64,000 nt of DNA from PCRC01 sp017848435 (GCA_965284315.1 OZ260072.1:1612001-1676000); one strand, 5' to 3'. Counted from the stretch's first letter, positions 1 through 9,671 are shown. Notes: generated from the letters alone by a model not told the origin. Numbers and translations are program-made.

Positions 1-1
1 T

Positions 2-1450
2 GATTGGGGCGTAACGGTGTTGCAGGCGACGGAGGAATTCGACGCCGGACCGGTGTGGGCATCGTCGGAGTTCCCAATGCGGGGCGCCGAGAAAGGCAAC
101 ATCTACCGCGGTGAAGTGACGGCGGCAGCGCTGGCTGCGGTGTTGCAGGCGCTAGAACGCATCAAGGCCGGCGATGCACCTCCAGAATGCGTGCCGACTG
201 CGGGCAATTTCCGGGCAGCCATGCCGCAATCGGCGCGCGGCATCGACTGGCAACATAACACCACGGAGGAAGTGCTGACGCGCATCCGCTGCGCGGACGG
301 CCAGCCCGGTGTGAAGGACGAGTGGTTCGGTCATAGCTGCCACGTCTTCGATGCGCATGCGGCCAGCGGCGCATCTCTGCAGCGTCTTGCTGACGTGCCC
401 CCGGGCACTGCGGTCGCGCGCCGCGACGAGGCCATTCTTCGGCGAACGGTGGACGGTGGTGTGTGGATTGGCCAAGTCCGGCTTGCTCGCTGTTGCGGCC
501 CTGGGCCTGCATTCAAGTTGCCTGCTGCCTTGGCCTTCGCACCAGAGGTTGCGTATTTGCCGGAACGCGGCGTGGCGTTGGAGCGGGAGGGCGATGCGGC
601 CGAGTGGGCGGAACTGCGCTACCGCGAACTCGGCCCCGAGGGCGCGCGCATCGGCTGCCTCTCGTTCGACTTCTACAACGGCGCCATGTCCACCGGTCAA
701 TGTGAACGGCTGCTTTCAGCGCTGCGCGAGGCCAAGCGGCGACCTACTCGCGTGCTGCTGCTTCTTGGTGGATCCGGGTTCTTCAGCAACGGCATCCATC
801 TGAACTGCATTGAAGCGGCGGCGCACCGCGTGGGCGACAGCGCGGCGGACGAGTCGTGGCGAAACATCAATGCGATGAACGACGTGGCATGTGAAATCAT
901 CAATACCACCGACCGGCTCACTGTTTCCGTCCTGCGTGGCAATGCCGGCGCCGGCGGTGCTTTTCTCTCTTTGGCAGCGGACGAAGTTTGGGCGGGTGCC
1001 GGCGTGATACTGAACCCCCATTACAAGAACATGGGCAACCTTTACGGCTCAGAGTATTGGACCTACCTGCTGCCTCGACGGGTTGGCCAGGAACGTGCAC
1101 AAACGCTGATGACACAGCGTCTACCCCAGTCGGCGGGGGAAGCTAGGAGTACGGGATTGGTCGACTATTGCATGGAGGAACATGGCGATTCGTTAGAGCA
1201 CCGGGTGATGGAGCGTGCGTTTGGACTGGCAGACGCCTACAATTTCTCCGAACGCGTGTTGCAAAAGCAACAATCCCGTGCAAGGGACGAAGCGACGCGG
1301 CCGCTGGCCGACTACCGGAAGCAGGAACTGGCAAGAATGCACCGCAACTTCTACGGCTTCGACCCCAGCTACCATGTGGCACGCTATCACTTCGTCCACA
1401 AGCTGCCACACGCCTGGACACCACGACACCTGGCCGCCCACCGCTCATGA
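2..1450 (+). CDS. hypX: Hydrogenase maturation factor HypX (HoxX), 5' end outside window
   Basis: The open frame runs in from the left edge (first residues DWGVTVLQATEEFDAGPVWA), so the gene begins upstream and only its last ~480 residues are here. The first ~90 residues look like the end of a formyl-transferase domain (VTVLQATEEFDAGPVWA). The rest is an enoyl-CoA hydratase/isomerase domain with the oxyanion-hole style stretch SVLRGNAGAGGAFLSLAADE. HypX makes the active-site CO ligand of NiFe hydrogenases from a formyl group under aerobic conditions (family knowledge). Its stop overlaps the hoxA start (ATGA), so the two are translationally coupled. Identity is firm; residue numbering of the full protein cannot be given. 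Confidence 0.9.
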   Translation, partial: DWGVTVLQATEEFDAGPVWASSEFPMRGAEKGNIYRGEVTAAALAAVLQALERIKAGDAPPECVPTAGNFRAAMPQSARGIDWQHNTTEEVLTRIRCADGQPGVKDEWFGHSCHVFDAHAASGASLQRLADVPPGTAVARRDEAILRRTVDGGVWIGQVRLARCCGPGPAFKLPAALAFAPEVAYLPERGVALEREGDAAEWAELRYRELGPEGARIGCLSFDFYNGAMSTGQCERLLSALREAKRRPTRVLLLLGGSGFFSNGIHLNCIEAAAHRVGDSAADESWRNINAMNDVACEIINTTDRLTVSVLRGNAGAGGAFLSLAADEVWAGAGVILNPHYKNMGNLYGSEYWTYLLPRRVGQERAQTLMTQRLPQSAGEARSTGLVDYCMEEHGDSLEHRVMERAFGLADAYNFSERVLQKQQSRARDEATRPLADYRKQELARMHRNFYGFDPSYHVARYHFVHKLPHAWTPRHLAAHRS

Positions 1451-2919
1451 CACCGCCCATTGGTTCCGTCGATTCGCCGCCCACCGTGCTGGTGGTTGAC
1501 GACGAAATTCGCTCGCAGGATGCGATGCGGCGCACCCTGGACGAAGACTTCACGGTATTCACTGCCAGCGATGCCGACGAGGCACGCGTCTGCATGGAGC
1601 GATCGGAAGTCAACGTCATCCTCTGCGACCAGCGCATGCCCGGCCTCACCGGCGTCCAGTTCTTGAAGGAAGTTCGCGAGCGGTGGCCGGACACGGTTCG
1701 AATCGTGATTTCCGGCTACACCGATTCCCAGGACATCATTGCCGGCATCAACGACGCCGGCATCTACCAGTACGTCCTCAAGCCCTGGATCCCTGATCAC
1801 CTTCTGGAAACCGTACGCAAGGCGGTGGAAGCGCAAACACTGCAGCGCGATACCAACCGGCTCAATCTGGAGCTGCGCACGAGTACGCCCGTGCTGCGCG
1901 AGCGCGCCGCCGGGAAGTTGGCCCGCGCGCGGAAGGTCTTCGATTTCGACCGCATCGAGCGCGCGTCAGGCAGTCCGCTGGATGCGGTCTGCGAGACGGC
2001 CGCCCGCGTTGCACGGTATGACTTGAGCCTGCTGGTCCTCGGAGAGTCCGGCTCAGGCAAGGAGCTGTTAGCGCGGGCCGTGCACTACGCCAGCCCGCGA
2101 GCGGGCGGTGCTTTCGTGGTCGAAAACTGCGCCGCGATTCCGGACACGCTGCTCGAATCAGAACTGTTTGGCCACAAGCGTGGCGCATTCACCGGCGCCT
2201 TCGACGATCATCCGGGCTTGTTCCAGCGCGCCAGCGGCGGGACGGTGTTTCTGGATGAGATCGGGGAAACCTCTGCGGCGTTCCAGGTGCGTCTGCTGCG
2301 TGTTCTGCAAGAAGGCGAAGTTCGGCCCGTCGGCGGTGTGCGACCGGTGCCGGTCGACGTGCGTGTGATCGCTGCGACGCACCGTGACCTTGAGCAGCGG
2401 GTGCGGGACGGACATTTCCGTCAGGACCTCTACTATCGCATTGCCGGTGTGTCCATCACCGTGCCGCCGCTGCGCGAGCGAGCGGGCGACATCGCGCCGA
2501 TCGCGCGCCGACTGATGACAGAAGTGGGCCTCGAACTGGGCCGGCCCGATGTGACGCTTTCTGACGAAGCGTTGGGGTGCCTCATGGCTTATCCATGGCC
2601 GGGCAACATCCGGGAGTTGCGCAACGAAATTGCGCGCGCTGCGGCATTGAGCGATTCGGACGTGGTCGGCGCGCGATCTTTCTCGTCCCGGGTACTGCAA
2701 GGCCAGGCGGGATTGTCGGCGGGCGCCCGTGCCGGTTCGCAGTCCCAGGCGTTGCCGCATAGCGGCACTCTCGCGCAACGACTCGACGCCATCGAGGCCA
2801 TGGTGCTTCGCGAGACGCTGTTGCGCCATCGCTGGAACAAGACCAATGTGGCGAAAGAGCTTGGTGTATCGCGCGTAGGACTGCGCGGAAAAATGGCCCG
2901 CTTTGGGCTGGAAGGCTGA
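1447..2919 (+). CDS. hoxA: HoxA, NtrC-family response regulator of hydrogenase genes
   Basis: A 490-residue regulator with three domains. The receiver (about residues 12-125) has the acidic pair in VVDDE, the phospho-acceptor D61 (CDQRMPG) and the conserved K112 (LKPW). The AAA+ sigma-54 activator domain has Walker A GESGSGKE and the GAFTGA loop. The C-terminal Fis-type helix-turn-helix contains VAKELGVSRVGL. I start it at the ATG overlapping the hypX stop rather than at an upstream in-frame codon inside hypX, because the receiver begins only a few residues later. It lies directly before hoxBCJ, so it is the likely output of the HoxBC-HoxJ H2-sensing relay. Confidence 0.93.
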   Translation: MTPPIGSVDSPPTVLVVDDEIRSQDAMRRTLDEDFTVFTASDADEARVCMERSEVNVILCDQRMPGLTGVQFLKEVRERWPDTVRIVISGYTDSQDIIAGINDAGIYQYVLKPWIPDHLLETVRKAVEAQTLQRDTNRLNLELRTSTPVLRERAAGKLARARKVFDFDRIERASGSPLDAVCETAARVARYDLSLLVLGESGSGKELLARAVHYASPRAGGAFVVENCAAIPDTLLESELFGHKRGAFTGAFDDHPGLFQRASGGTVFLDEIGETSAAFQVRLLRVLQEGEVRPVGGVRPVPVDVRVIAATHRDLEQRVRDGHFRQDLYYRIAGVSITVPPLRERAGDIAPIARRLMTEVGLELGRPDVTLSDEALGCLMAYPWPGNIRELRNEIARAAALSDSDVVGARSFSSRVLQGQAGLSAGARAGSQSQALPHSGTLAQRLDAIEAMVLRETLLRHRWNKTNVAKELGVSRVGLRGKMARFGLEG

Positions 2920-2921
2920 AT

Positions 2922-3968
2922 GTGGCACACCAACTAACCGGCCTGGCATCCACCGAAGTCTCATCCACCGGATCCAATGTCTTGTGGTTGCAGTCCGGAG
3001 GTTGTGGCGGCTGCAGTATGTCGCTGCTGTGCGCCGACACGACGGACTTTCACGGCCATCTGCGAGACGCGGGGCTAAACATGCTGTGGCACCCATCGCT
3101 ATCGCTGGAGACCGGTCATGAACTCGTCTCCATGCTCAACGCTATCTTGGCGGACGAGCTCCGACTGGATGTGTTGTGCATCGAAGGCTCGCTGCTGCGC
3201 GGCCCGAATGGCACTGGGCGTTTCCACGTGCTGGCGGGCACCGGGCTGCCAATGATCCACTGGGTCACCCAACTCGCCGCACGTGCGCGCCATGTGGTCG
3301 CGGTGGGAAGTTGCGCGGCCTGGGGTGGTGTCACTGCCGGCGGCGACAACCCGACGCAGGCTTGTGGTCTGCAGTATGACGATGATCGTCCCGGCGGATT
3401 GCTGGGCGCGGATTTCCGGTCGGGCAGCGGATTGCCCGTCATCAACATCGCGGGCTGCCCGACCCACCCCAGCTGGGTGATCGACAGCTTGATGGCATTG
3501 TCCGCGGGCACTCTTGCAGAGGCCGACCTGGACTCGCTCGGTCGTCCCCGCTTCTATGCGGATCAACTGGTCCATCACGGCTGCACGCGCAATGAGTACT
3601 ACGAGTTCAAGGCCAGCGCGGTCAAACCGTCCGACCTTGGTTGCATGATGGAGCACATGGGTTGCAAAGGCACGCAAGTCCATGCCGATTGCAACACACG
3701 CCTATGGAATGGCGAGGGCTCTTGCACCCGGGGCGGCTACGCATGCATTGCTTGCACCGAGCCGGGATTCCAGGAGCCCGGCCATTCGTTTCACAACACC
3801 CCAAAACTAGCGGGCATTCCGATCGGCCTGCCGACGGACATGCCCAAGGCCTGGTTCGTTGCGCTGGCATCGCTCTCGAAGTCGGCGACCCCCCGACGAG
3901 TCAAACTCAACGCAGTGGCTGACCACCTGGTGGTCGCACCGGCCATCCGCAAGACAAGACTGAAATAG
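2922..3968 (+). CDS. hoxB: HoxB, small subunit of the H2-sensing regulatory hydrogenase
   Basis: A 348-residue NiFe hydrogenase small subunit without a Tat signal, as expected of cytoplasmic regulatory hydrogenases (group 2b). The proximal cluster motif is canonical (SGGCGGCSMS), and the medial/distal cluster cysteines are seen in HGCTRNEYYEF, CMMEHMGCKGTQ and ACIACTEPGF. The start is a GTG two bases after the hoxA stop; the downstream ATG codons would delete the proximal cluster. It forms a heterodimer with HoxC and passes the H2 signal to HoxJ. Confidence 0.93.
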   Translation: MAHQLTGLASTEVSSTGSNVLWLQSGGCGGCSMSLLCADTTDFHGHLRDAGLNMLWHPSLSLETGHELVSMLNAILADELRLDVLCIEGSLLRGPNGTGRFHVLAGTGLPMIHWVTQLAARARHVVAVGSCAAWGGVTAGGDNPTQACGLQYDDDRPGGLLGADFRSGSGLPVINIAGCPTHPSWVIDSLMALSAGTLAEADLDSLGRPRFYADQLVHHGCTRNEYYEFKASAVKPSDLGCMMEHMGCKGTQVHADCNTRLWNGEGSCTRGGYACIACTEPGFQEPGHSFHNTPKLAGIPIGLPTDMPKAWFVALASLSKSATPRRVKLNAVADHLVVAPAIRKTRLK

Positions 3969-3975
3969 GCCGACA

Positions 3976-5433
3976 ATGCCCGAGCTTCTCGTAGGCCCGT
4001 TCAACCGCGTCGAGGGCGACCTGGAGGTCAAGCTCGATATCCAGGATGGACGTGTCGCGTCGGCCCATGTGAACGCGCCGATGTATCGTGGGTTCGAGCA
4101 GATCCTGCAGGGCAAGGACCCTCACGACGCACTCGTGTTCGTTCCGCGCATCTGCGGCATCTGCTCGGTATCGCAATCGGTCGCCGCGGCACGTGCGCTC
4201 GCCGACCTGAGCGGAGTTCTGATGCCGCCGAATGGTCAGCATGTGACCAACGTAATCCTGGCGACTGAAAATCTCGCGGACCACTTGTCGCACTTCTACC
4301 TGTTCTTCATGCCCGACTTCACGCGGCCGGTGTATGCTGACCATCACTGGTACGCGGAGGCAGTCAGTCGATATGCGCCCCAAACGGGAGAGCAGGTTCG
4401 CTCAGCGATCGCGGCGCGACAGCGCTGGTTCACGCTGCTGGGCACGCTCGCGGGCAAGTGGCCGCACACGCAATCCATCGAACCGGGCGGGTCGACACGG
4501 CCGGTAGAGCCGGCCGAGCGCGTTCGCCTCCTGGCCCGCGTCCGCGAATTCCGCGCGTTTCTTGAGCGCCAGATGTTTGCGGCGCCGCTGGAAGCGATCG
4601 CTGGATTGGCGAGCGAGGCCGATTTATGGGCCTGGCAGGAGCAAGATCCTTCGCGCGGCGATTTTCGGATGTTTCTCAGCATGGTTCGAAGCGTCGGACT
4701 GTCGAACATGGGTCCCGGCCCCGGACGCTACCTGAGCTATGGCGCCTATCCCCAACCGGGTGGCCGCTTCGAATTCGGCCCGGGCGTTTGGCATGCCGAT
4801 GCGCAAAGACTTGCGCCACTGGATCCGCAAGCCATCCGGGAGGACGCTACCTACGCGTGGCTCGCCGACAATGCACCGCCTCGCCATCCGAGCGAAGGCG
4901 TCACGGTCCCGGACATCGATAAGCCGGGGGCCTACACCTGGAACAAGGCGCCTCGGATGGCGGGGCAAGTCGTCGAAACCGGTGCCATTGCCCGGCAACT
5001 GGCGTCCGCGCATCCGTTGGTGCGAGACGCCGTCGCCAGCCACGGCGGTACCGTGTACACGCGTGTGCTGGCGCGCATCCTGGAGATTGCGCAGGTCGTG
5101 CCGATGATGGAACGCTGGCTGCAGCAACTGCAGCCCGGTGACGCGTACTGCGCGCCGAACCCCACATTCGACGACGGCATTGGCGTCGGTTTGAGCGAAG
5201 CGGCGCGCGGCAGCCTCGGACACTGGGTGGTGGCGCGCGCCGGCCGAATCGCCAGCTACCAGATCGTCGCTCCGACGACCTGGAACTTTTCTCCGCGCGA
5301 TGCCGAAGGCACGCCTGGCGCACTCGAGCAGGCACTTGTGAACGCGCCGGTGCGCGATGGGGAGACAACTCCAGTTGCGGTACAGCACATTGTTCGTTCA
5401 TTCGATCCCTGCATGGTCTGCACCGTGCACTGA
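3976..5433 (+). CDS. hoxC: HoxC, large subunit of the regulatory hydrogenase
   Basis: A 485-residue NiFe-site subunit. The N-terminal ligand motif is RICGICSVSQ and the C-terminal one is DPCMVCTVH. The protein ends exactly at CTVH, with no C-terminal extension, so it needs no maturation endopeptidase. This is a known property of H2-sensor hydrogenases and separates it from the energy-conserving HupL at 11109. It sits seven bases after hoxB and two bases before hoxJ, in one transcription unit. Confidence 0.93.
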   Translation: MPELLVGPFNRVEGDLEVKLDIQDGRVASAHVNAPMYRGFEQILQGKDPHDALVFVPRICGICSVSQSVAAARALADLSGVLMPPNGQHVTNVILATENLADHLSHFYLFFMPDFTRPVYADHHWYAEAVSRYAPQTGEQVRSAIAARQRWFTLLGTLAGKWPHTQSIEPGGSTRPVEPAERVRLLARVREFRAFLERQMFAAPLEAIAGLASEADLWAWQEQDPSRGDFRMFLSMVRSVGLSNMGPGPGRYLSYGAYPQPGGRFEFGPGVWHADAQRLAPLDPQAIREDATYAWLADNAPPRHPSEGVTVPDIDKPGAYTWNKAPRMAGQVVETGAIARQLASAHPLVRDAVASHGGTVYTRVLARILEIAQVVPMMERWLQQLQPGDAYCAPNPTFDDGIGVGLSEAARGSLGHWVVARAGRIASYQIVAPTTWNFSPRDAEGTPGALEQALVNAPVRDGETTPVAVQHIVRSFDPCMVCTVH

Positions 5434-5435
5434 AC

Positions 5436-6824
5436 ATGGCCGCCCCGCGTTCCAAGGATGCATCCGAGCCCCAAGCGACGGGGCTCCAGGACCTCATTCC
5501 CCGCGGACCGTTGGAGGGCGTGGATGAGTCCACCTGGATGGACGTCATCCAGAAAATGGACGAGGTCTACTCCCAGCTGATTCATGACGAGATCGAGCTC
5601 GAAAAGAAGAACGCGGAACTCGAGCAATCGCAGCGGTTCATCTTCAGCGTCCTGTCCGCCATGTCGGATGTGCTGCTGGTGTGCGACGAGCACGGAGTCA
5701 TCGAAGAAACGAACGCGGCCCTGTGTGAATTGGTGGGCCGCAGCGACGCCGAATTGCGTGGCACCCTGATCTACGACCTGTTAGCGGACAAACAGAGCGC
5801 GGCACGCGCTCGCGCCGTATTGGAAAATGCCGACCCACCACGTCGCGGAGAAGGGCTTGAGCTGAACCTGCTGGACGCCGCGCAACAGAGCGTGCCGGTG
5901 GACGCAAACTGCACACCGCGGGTGGCGCCGAGAGGCCGGCGAGTCGGAACGGTCTTCGTGGCTCGGCCTACAGCGGAGATCAAGCGCGCCTATCACGAGC
6001 TGCGCGCGGCTCATGACGCGCTGAAGCGCGCGCAGCAGCAATTGCTGCATTCCGAGAAGATGGCTTCCTTGGGCCGCCTCGTCGCGGGCGTTGCCCATGA
6101 ACTGAACAATCCGATCAGCTTCGTGCTGGGCAACGTGCACGCGCTGAGTCGATACAGCGACCGCTTGCGGCGCTACCTGGCCGCGGTTCATGCCGGTGAA
6201 TCCACGGAGCGGCTCGAGGAATTGCGCGGCAAATTGCACATCGAAAAGGTGCTGGGCGACCTGCCGTCGTTGATCGAAGGCACATTGGAAGGTGCGCAGC
6301 GCACGGCCGACATCGTGAACAGCCTGAAGCGCTTTTCCGCCATGGACCCGGAAGCACGCACACCGGTCAACCTGAACGAGGTTATCGAACGGGCCATTCA
6401 CTGGGTGCGCAAGGGCGCGGCGCCGACGTTCGAGATGAACTGGCAATCGGGTCCTGCGTATGTGGTGACTGGCAGCGCTGGGCAGCTTCAGCAGGTGGTG
6501 ATGAATTTGCTGCAGAACGCCTTGGACGCTGCCACCGGCGCTGGACAGGCGCGGCCGATACTTCGGATCGAAGTCTCCATCGAAGGCGACAACGTGCAGC
6601 TGCATTTGCGAGACAACGGTCCGGGCATAGCGCCCGAGCATCTGTCGCGCATCTTTGATCCATTCTTCACCACCAAACCCGTTGGCAAGGGCACAGGTCT
6701 GGGGTTGTCCATTAGCTACGGCATCGTGGAACAGCATGGCGGCACGCTGCGCGCGCATAACCACCCTGAAGGGGGCGCAGAGTTTGTCATGGAACTGCCG
6801 CTCGCGGCACGCCCCTCCGAATGA
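5436..6824 (+). CDS. hoxJ: HoxJ, PAS-containing sensor histidine kinase
   Basis: A 462-residue soluble kinase with no membrane segments. A PAS domain occupies about residues 66-180 and is followed by a short coiled-coil linker. The dimerisation/phosphorylation helix has H221 in AGVAHELNNPISF, and a HATPase domain carries NLLQNALDA, DNGPGI and GTGLGLSIS boxes. In Ralstonia-type systems the partner HoxBC contacts the PAS part and the kinase acts on HoxA. Here it closes the hoxABCJ unit. About 200 bp of featureless sequence separates it from the IS66 end at 7023. Confidence 0.9.
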   Translation: MAAPRSKDASEPQATGLQDLIPRGPLEGVDESTWMDVIQKMDEVYSQLIHDEIELEKKNAELEQSQRFIFSVLSAMSDVLLVCDEHGVIEETNAALCELVGRSDAELRGTLIYDLLADKQSAARARAVLENADPPRRGEGLELNLLDAAQQSVPVDANCTPRVAPRGRRVGTVFVARPTAEIKRAYHELRAAHDALKRAQQQLLHSEKMASLGRLVAGVAHELNNPISFVLGNVHALSRYSDRLRRYLAAVHAGESTERLEELRGKLHIEKVLGDLPSLIEGTLEGAQRTADIVNSLKRFSAMDPEARTPVNLNEVIERAIHWVRKGAAPTFEMNWQSGPAYVVTGSAGQLQQVVMNLLQNALDAATGAGQARPILRIEVSIEGDNVQLHLRDNGPGIAPEHLSRIFDPFFTTKPVGKGTGLGLSISYGIVEQHGGTLRAHNHPEGGAEFVMELPLAARPSE

Positions 6825-7086
6825 GATCGGAACTTGCCGCGAAGCGCTGCATAGTTTCTAGAACCCTGACCGAAACGCAAATCTAGTTTGCGCTCCGTCG
6901 GCGTCGCGCGTGCCGTACAGCTCTCGGATCATCAAGTTTCTGGCCTGAACGCGAGGCGGTAAGGCCCAAAACAGCTCTTTTCACCATGGTTTACCCGGAC
7001 AAATTCTTAAGCTCGGATTTGTGTAAGCGCGCGGTGATCCCGTCTTGACGGACGCCGCTGTCGACACAGCTGTATGAGATTGGCGT

Positions 7087-8649
7087 TCAGCTAGCCGGCT
7101 GCCAGCGATGCGGCAGCAGATCGTCGACGCGACTGGCCGGCTGCGTAGGTAGCCGTTCTAGGACGTCCTTCAGATAGGCATACGGATCGTGCCCATTGAG
7201 CCGGGCAGAGTGCACCAGACTCATCACTGCAGCGGCGCGTTTGCCAGCACGCAAGGAGCCCGCAAACAGCCAGTTGTTTCGCCCGATCGCAATCGGCCGG
7301 ATCTGGTTTTCCACCCAGTTGTTGTCTGCGGGCAGCTCCCCGTCGTCGATGTAGCGCGTCAGCGCCTGCCATCGGCCCAGGCTGTAGTCGATGGCTTTGA
7401 TCGTTGCCGAACCCTCGGGCACTCGTCTGCGCTGCTCGACCAGCCACAGGTGCATCGCATCGGCCACCGGCCGAGCCCGCTCCTGTCGTATTCGTTTTCG
7501 GTGGGCAGCATCCAATTCGCGGACCTCGCGCTCGATGTCATACAGCTGTATGAAGAATCGCAGCGCCCGCTCACCGATGGTGCTCTGGTGGTTGGCCCAC
7601 AGCTCGTGGAACTTGCGTCGGGCGTGCGCCAGGCAACCGGCCTCGGTCACCCCCATCTCGAAGCAGGCCTTGTAGCCGCTGAAGTCGTCGCACACCAAAC
7701 TGCCATGCCAGCCGCCTTCGCCGGGCAGGCCCAGAAAGTCGCGGGCATGCTGGCCGGCGCGGCTGTCGGCGAAGTCGAACACCACCGCCTTCATCTGGCT
7801 GTAAGTCGTGGTGCAGTAGCTCCATAGGTAGGCGCGATGGGTCTTGCCGTTGCCCGGCTTGAGCATCGCCACCGGCGTTTCATCAGCGTGCAGCACGCTG
7901 TGTTTGAGCAACTCGGCGCGTAGCGCATCGACCAGCGGCTGCAACTGCACACCGCATTGACCCACCCACTGCGCCAGCGTCGAGCGCGCAATCGCCAGGC
8001 CAGCCCGACTAAAGATGCTCTCTTGGCGGTACAGCGGCAGATGGTCGGCGTACTTGGCCACCAGCACCTGGGCCAGCAGGCCAGCGGTCGGGATGCCCTT
8101 GTCGATGACGTGCGCCGGCACCGGTGCCTGGATCAGGGTTTCGCACTTCGTGCAGACCCACTTGCCGCGGATGTGCCGCTCCACGGTGAACACCCCGGGC
8201 TGGTAGTCCAGCTTCTCGGCCACGTCCTGGCCGATGCGCTTTAACTGGCAGCCGCAGGCGCACAGGGTGTTCTCGAGCTCGTGGTGGATCTCCCGGCGCG
8301 GCAAGCTCTCGGGCAGCGGCTGGCGCTTGGGCTTTTGCTTGTCGTCCTTGTCCTGAGGCGGCGGCACTACCTGCTCGATCTCGGCAGCCAGGGCAGCCAG
8401 ATCGGTGTCGATGGCCTCGTTCAGCAGGCTCTTTTGTTCGGCGTTGAAGGCCTCGGACTGGGCTGCGAACTTCAGCCGCTTCAACACCGCCATCTCGTGG
8501 GTGAGCTTGTCGATGAGGGCATGCTTGAAGGTGATCTGCGCGTCCTTGCCAGCCGCGTCGGCGATCAGGGTGCGCACCACCTGGCGCAGTTGCTGCGCAT
8601 CAAGATCCTGGATGTGTGCTTCATCGATCACGGGTGGTGATGATGCCAA
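7087..8649 (-). CDS. tnpC: IS66 family transposase TnpC
   Basis: A 520-residue transposase of the usual IS66 length. It has an N-terminal leucine-zipper-like helix, a zinc-binding stretch (CACGCQLKRIG, then CTKCETLI), the DDE-fold core (SVLHADETPV, VCDDFSGYK) and the C-terminal IS66 module with DNNWVENQIRPIAIGR. The farthest upstream possible start is a TTG; the exact start is uncertain. Its C-terminal 122 residues are repeated without change at 57266-57634. Confidence 0.92.
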   Translation of the reverse strand: MASSPPVIDEAHIQDLDAQQLRQVVRTLIADAAGKDAQITFKHALIDKLTHEMAVLKRLKFAAQSEAFNAEQKSLLNEAIDTDLAALAAEIEQVVPPPQDKDDKQKPKRQPLPESLPRREIHHELENTLCACGCQLKRIGQDVAEKLDYQPGVFTVERHIRGKWVCTKCETLIQAPVPAHVIDKGIPTAGLLAQVLVAKYADHLPLYRQESIFSRAGLAIARSTLAQWVGQCGVQLQPLVDALRAELLKHSVLHADETPVAMLKPGNGKTHRAYLWSYCTTTYSQMKAVVFDFADSRAGQHARDFLGLPGEGGWHGSLVCDDFSGYKACFEMGVTEAGCLAHARRKFHELWANHQSTIGERALRFFIQLYDIEREVRELDAAHRKRIRQERARPVADAMHLWLVEQRRRVPEGSATIKAIDYSLGRWQALTRYIDDGELPADNNWVENQIRPIAIGRNNWLFAGSLRAGKRAAAVMSLVHSARLNGHDPYAYLKDVLERLPTQPASRVDDLLPHRWQPAS

Positions 8650-8710
8650 TGCGTACGCGTTCGTGCATCGGCATTTGTGCCAATTGCATAGCCCCTGATT
8701 GCATCGCCCC

Positions 8711-9043
8711 TTACAGCACCGTGATCACGCCCGCCTCGCCGATGCGTTGCCACGGCAGGCCCAGCACGAGCGCGTCCAGCTGCGCGCGGGTAAGCGCCAG
8801 CGTGCCAGCACAGTCTTTGGGCCAGACGAACTTGCCCTGGTTCAGGCGCCGCGCGGCCAGCCACACGCCAATGCCGTCGTGCACCAGCACCTTCATCCGG
8901 TTGGCCCGCCGGTTGGCGAACAGGTAGGCGTGGTGCGGACGCGCCGAGCCAAAGACGTGGACCACGCGGGCCAGCGCCGCTTCGCTGCCTGAGCGCATGT
9001 CCAGCGGATCAATGGCCAGCCACACGGCTTCTACCCGGATCAC
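8711..9043 (-). CDS. tnpB: IS66 accessory protein TnpB (Orf2)
   Basis: A 110-residue protein of the IS66 Orf2 family, recognised by the stretch VFGSARPHHAYLFANRRANR and the ending PWQRIGEAGVITVL. I start it at a GTG that overlaps the tnpA stop (GTGA), the coupling normal for this family. Orf2 is required for IS66 transposition but has no known catalytic motif. Confidence 0.88.
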   Translation of the reverse strand: MIRVEAVWLAIDPLDMRSGSEAALARVVHVFGSARPHHAYLFANRRANRMKVLVHDGIGVWLAARRLNQGKFVWPKDCAGTLALTRAQLDALVLGLPWQRIGEAGVITVL

Positions 9044-9381
9044 CTCAGCAGCTCTCGTATCCAGGCCGCGCAGTCGCCAGCAGCTGCGAGCGGCCAGGTG
9101 ATCGTCATGCTGATTGCGCCTCGGCGCAGTTCCATGCGGATGTCCGTTGGCGCAGCGCAGCCAGGCGCAGGCATTGCAACAGGAACAAACGAGGCAATCG
9201 GCATCGGCGGTGCGCCTGCGAGGCGGCGCCATTTGTGCACAACGTTGGCATTGATCCCGTGCGACATGGCCACACTCGCCACTGACGCTCCGCGTTGCGC
9301 GCATTCGGCCAGCACCTGGCCTTTGACTTCGGCGCTGTACTGCCGGCGCGTGACCTTTCTGGCGTCTTTCATGGTGTCCAC
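9040..9381 (-). CDS. tnpA: IS66 accessory protein TnpA (Orf1), helix-turn-helix
   Basis: A 113-residue DNA-binding protein with an N-terminal helix-turn-helix of the IS3/IS66 type (SVASVAMSHGINANVVHKWR). The frame opens with a GTG, with an ATG three codons later as an alternative. It overlaps tnpB by four bases and is the first gene of the IS66 operon. Confidence 0.87.
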   Translation of the reverse strand: MDTMKDARKVTRRQYSAEVKGQVLAECAQRGASVASVAMSHGINANVVHKWRRLAGAPPMPIASFVPVAMPAPGCAAPTDIRMELRRGAISMTITWPLAAAGDCAAWIRELLR

Positions 9382-9454
9382 TTCAATTCCTTCGTGGACA
9401 CCATCCTTGCCGCTTAGCCGGCTGCTTTCAAGACGGGGTTGGCCGGACGCTTAC

Positions 9455-9671
9455 AGTAATGTTGCACAGCAGCTTGCTTGTGCCGGTCGGAGTATTTCTG
9501 GCCCGACCGGACGTACCCAGCACGAAGTTCTCGGCTCTGCTCGTACTCGCGCACCCAGCCAATCAGGGTGTTTTTGGTTGGATAGCCCAACTGGCGAATG
9601 GTCGCGCGTAGACGTTTACCGAGCTTGGTGTAGAGCTTGACGGCGCGGATTCGCTCTTCGTAGGAATACAT
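9455..9671 (-). pseudogene. Truncated IS3-family transposase OrfA
   Basis: The first ~72 residues match the N-terminal helix-turn-helix of IS3-family OrfA proteins (MYSYEERIRAVKLYTKLGKR, then QLGYPTKNTLIGW). The frame crosses into the IS66 right end at 9454, where the last residues are encoded by IS66 DNA. The rest of this IS (orfB) is not on the other side of the IS66 element, so it was lost by deletion or rearrangement. The start ATG is followed upstream by what looks like the IS3 terminal sequence. Confidence 0.75.

Larger units (their letters stand above)
7023..9454 (-). mobile_element. Complete IS66-family insertion sequence
   Basis: A 2.43-kb element with imperfect inverted ends. The left end starts GTAAGCGCGCGGTGATCCCG and the right end (read inwards) starts GTAAGCGTCCGGCCAACCCC; GTAAGCG termini are typical of IS66. 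It carries the three-gene set tnpA-tnpB-tnpC on the - strand. The 8 bases outside the two ends (GGATTTGT and AGTAATGT) do not match, so the usual 8-bp target duplication is missing. This suggests that one flank was replaced after insertion. The right end abuts a truncated IS3-family orfA. A partial inverted copy lies at 57255. Confidence 0.9.

Noticed and set aside
1168..1446. 93-codon upstream extension of hoxA inside hypX
   Set aside because: Receiver homology starts after the ATG at 1447, which is coupled to the hypX stop; the extension is a shadow of hypX.
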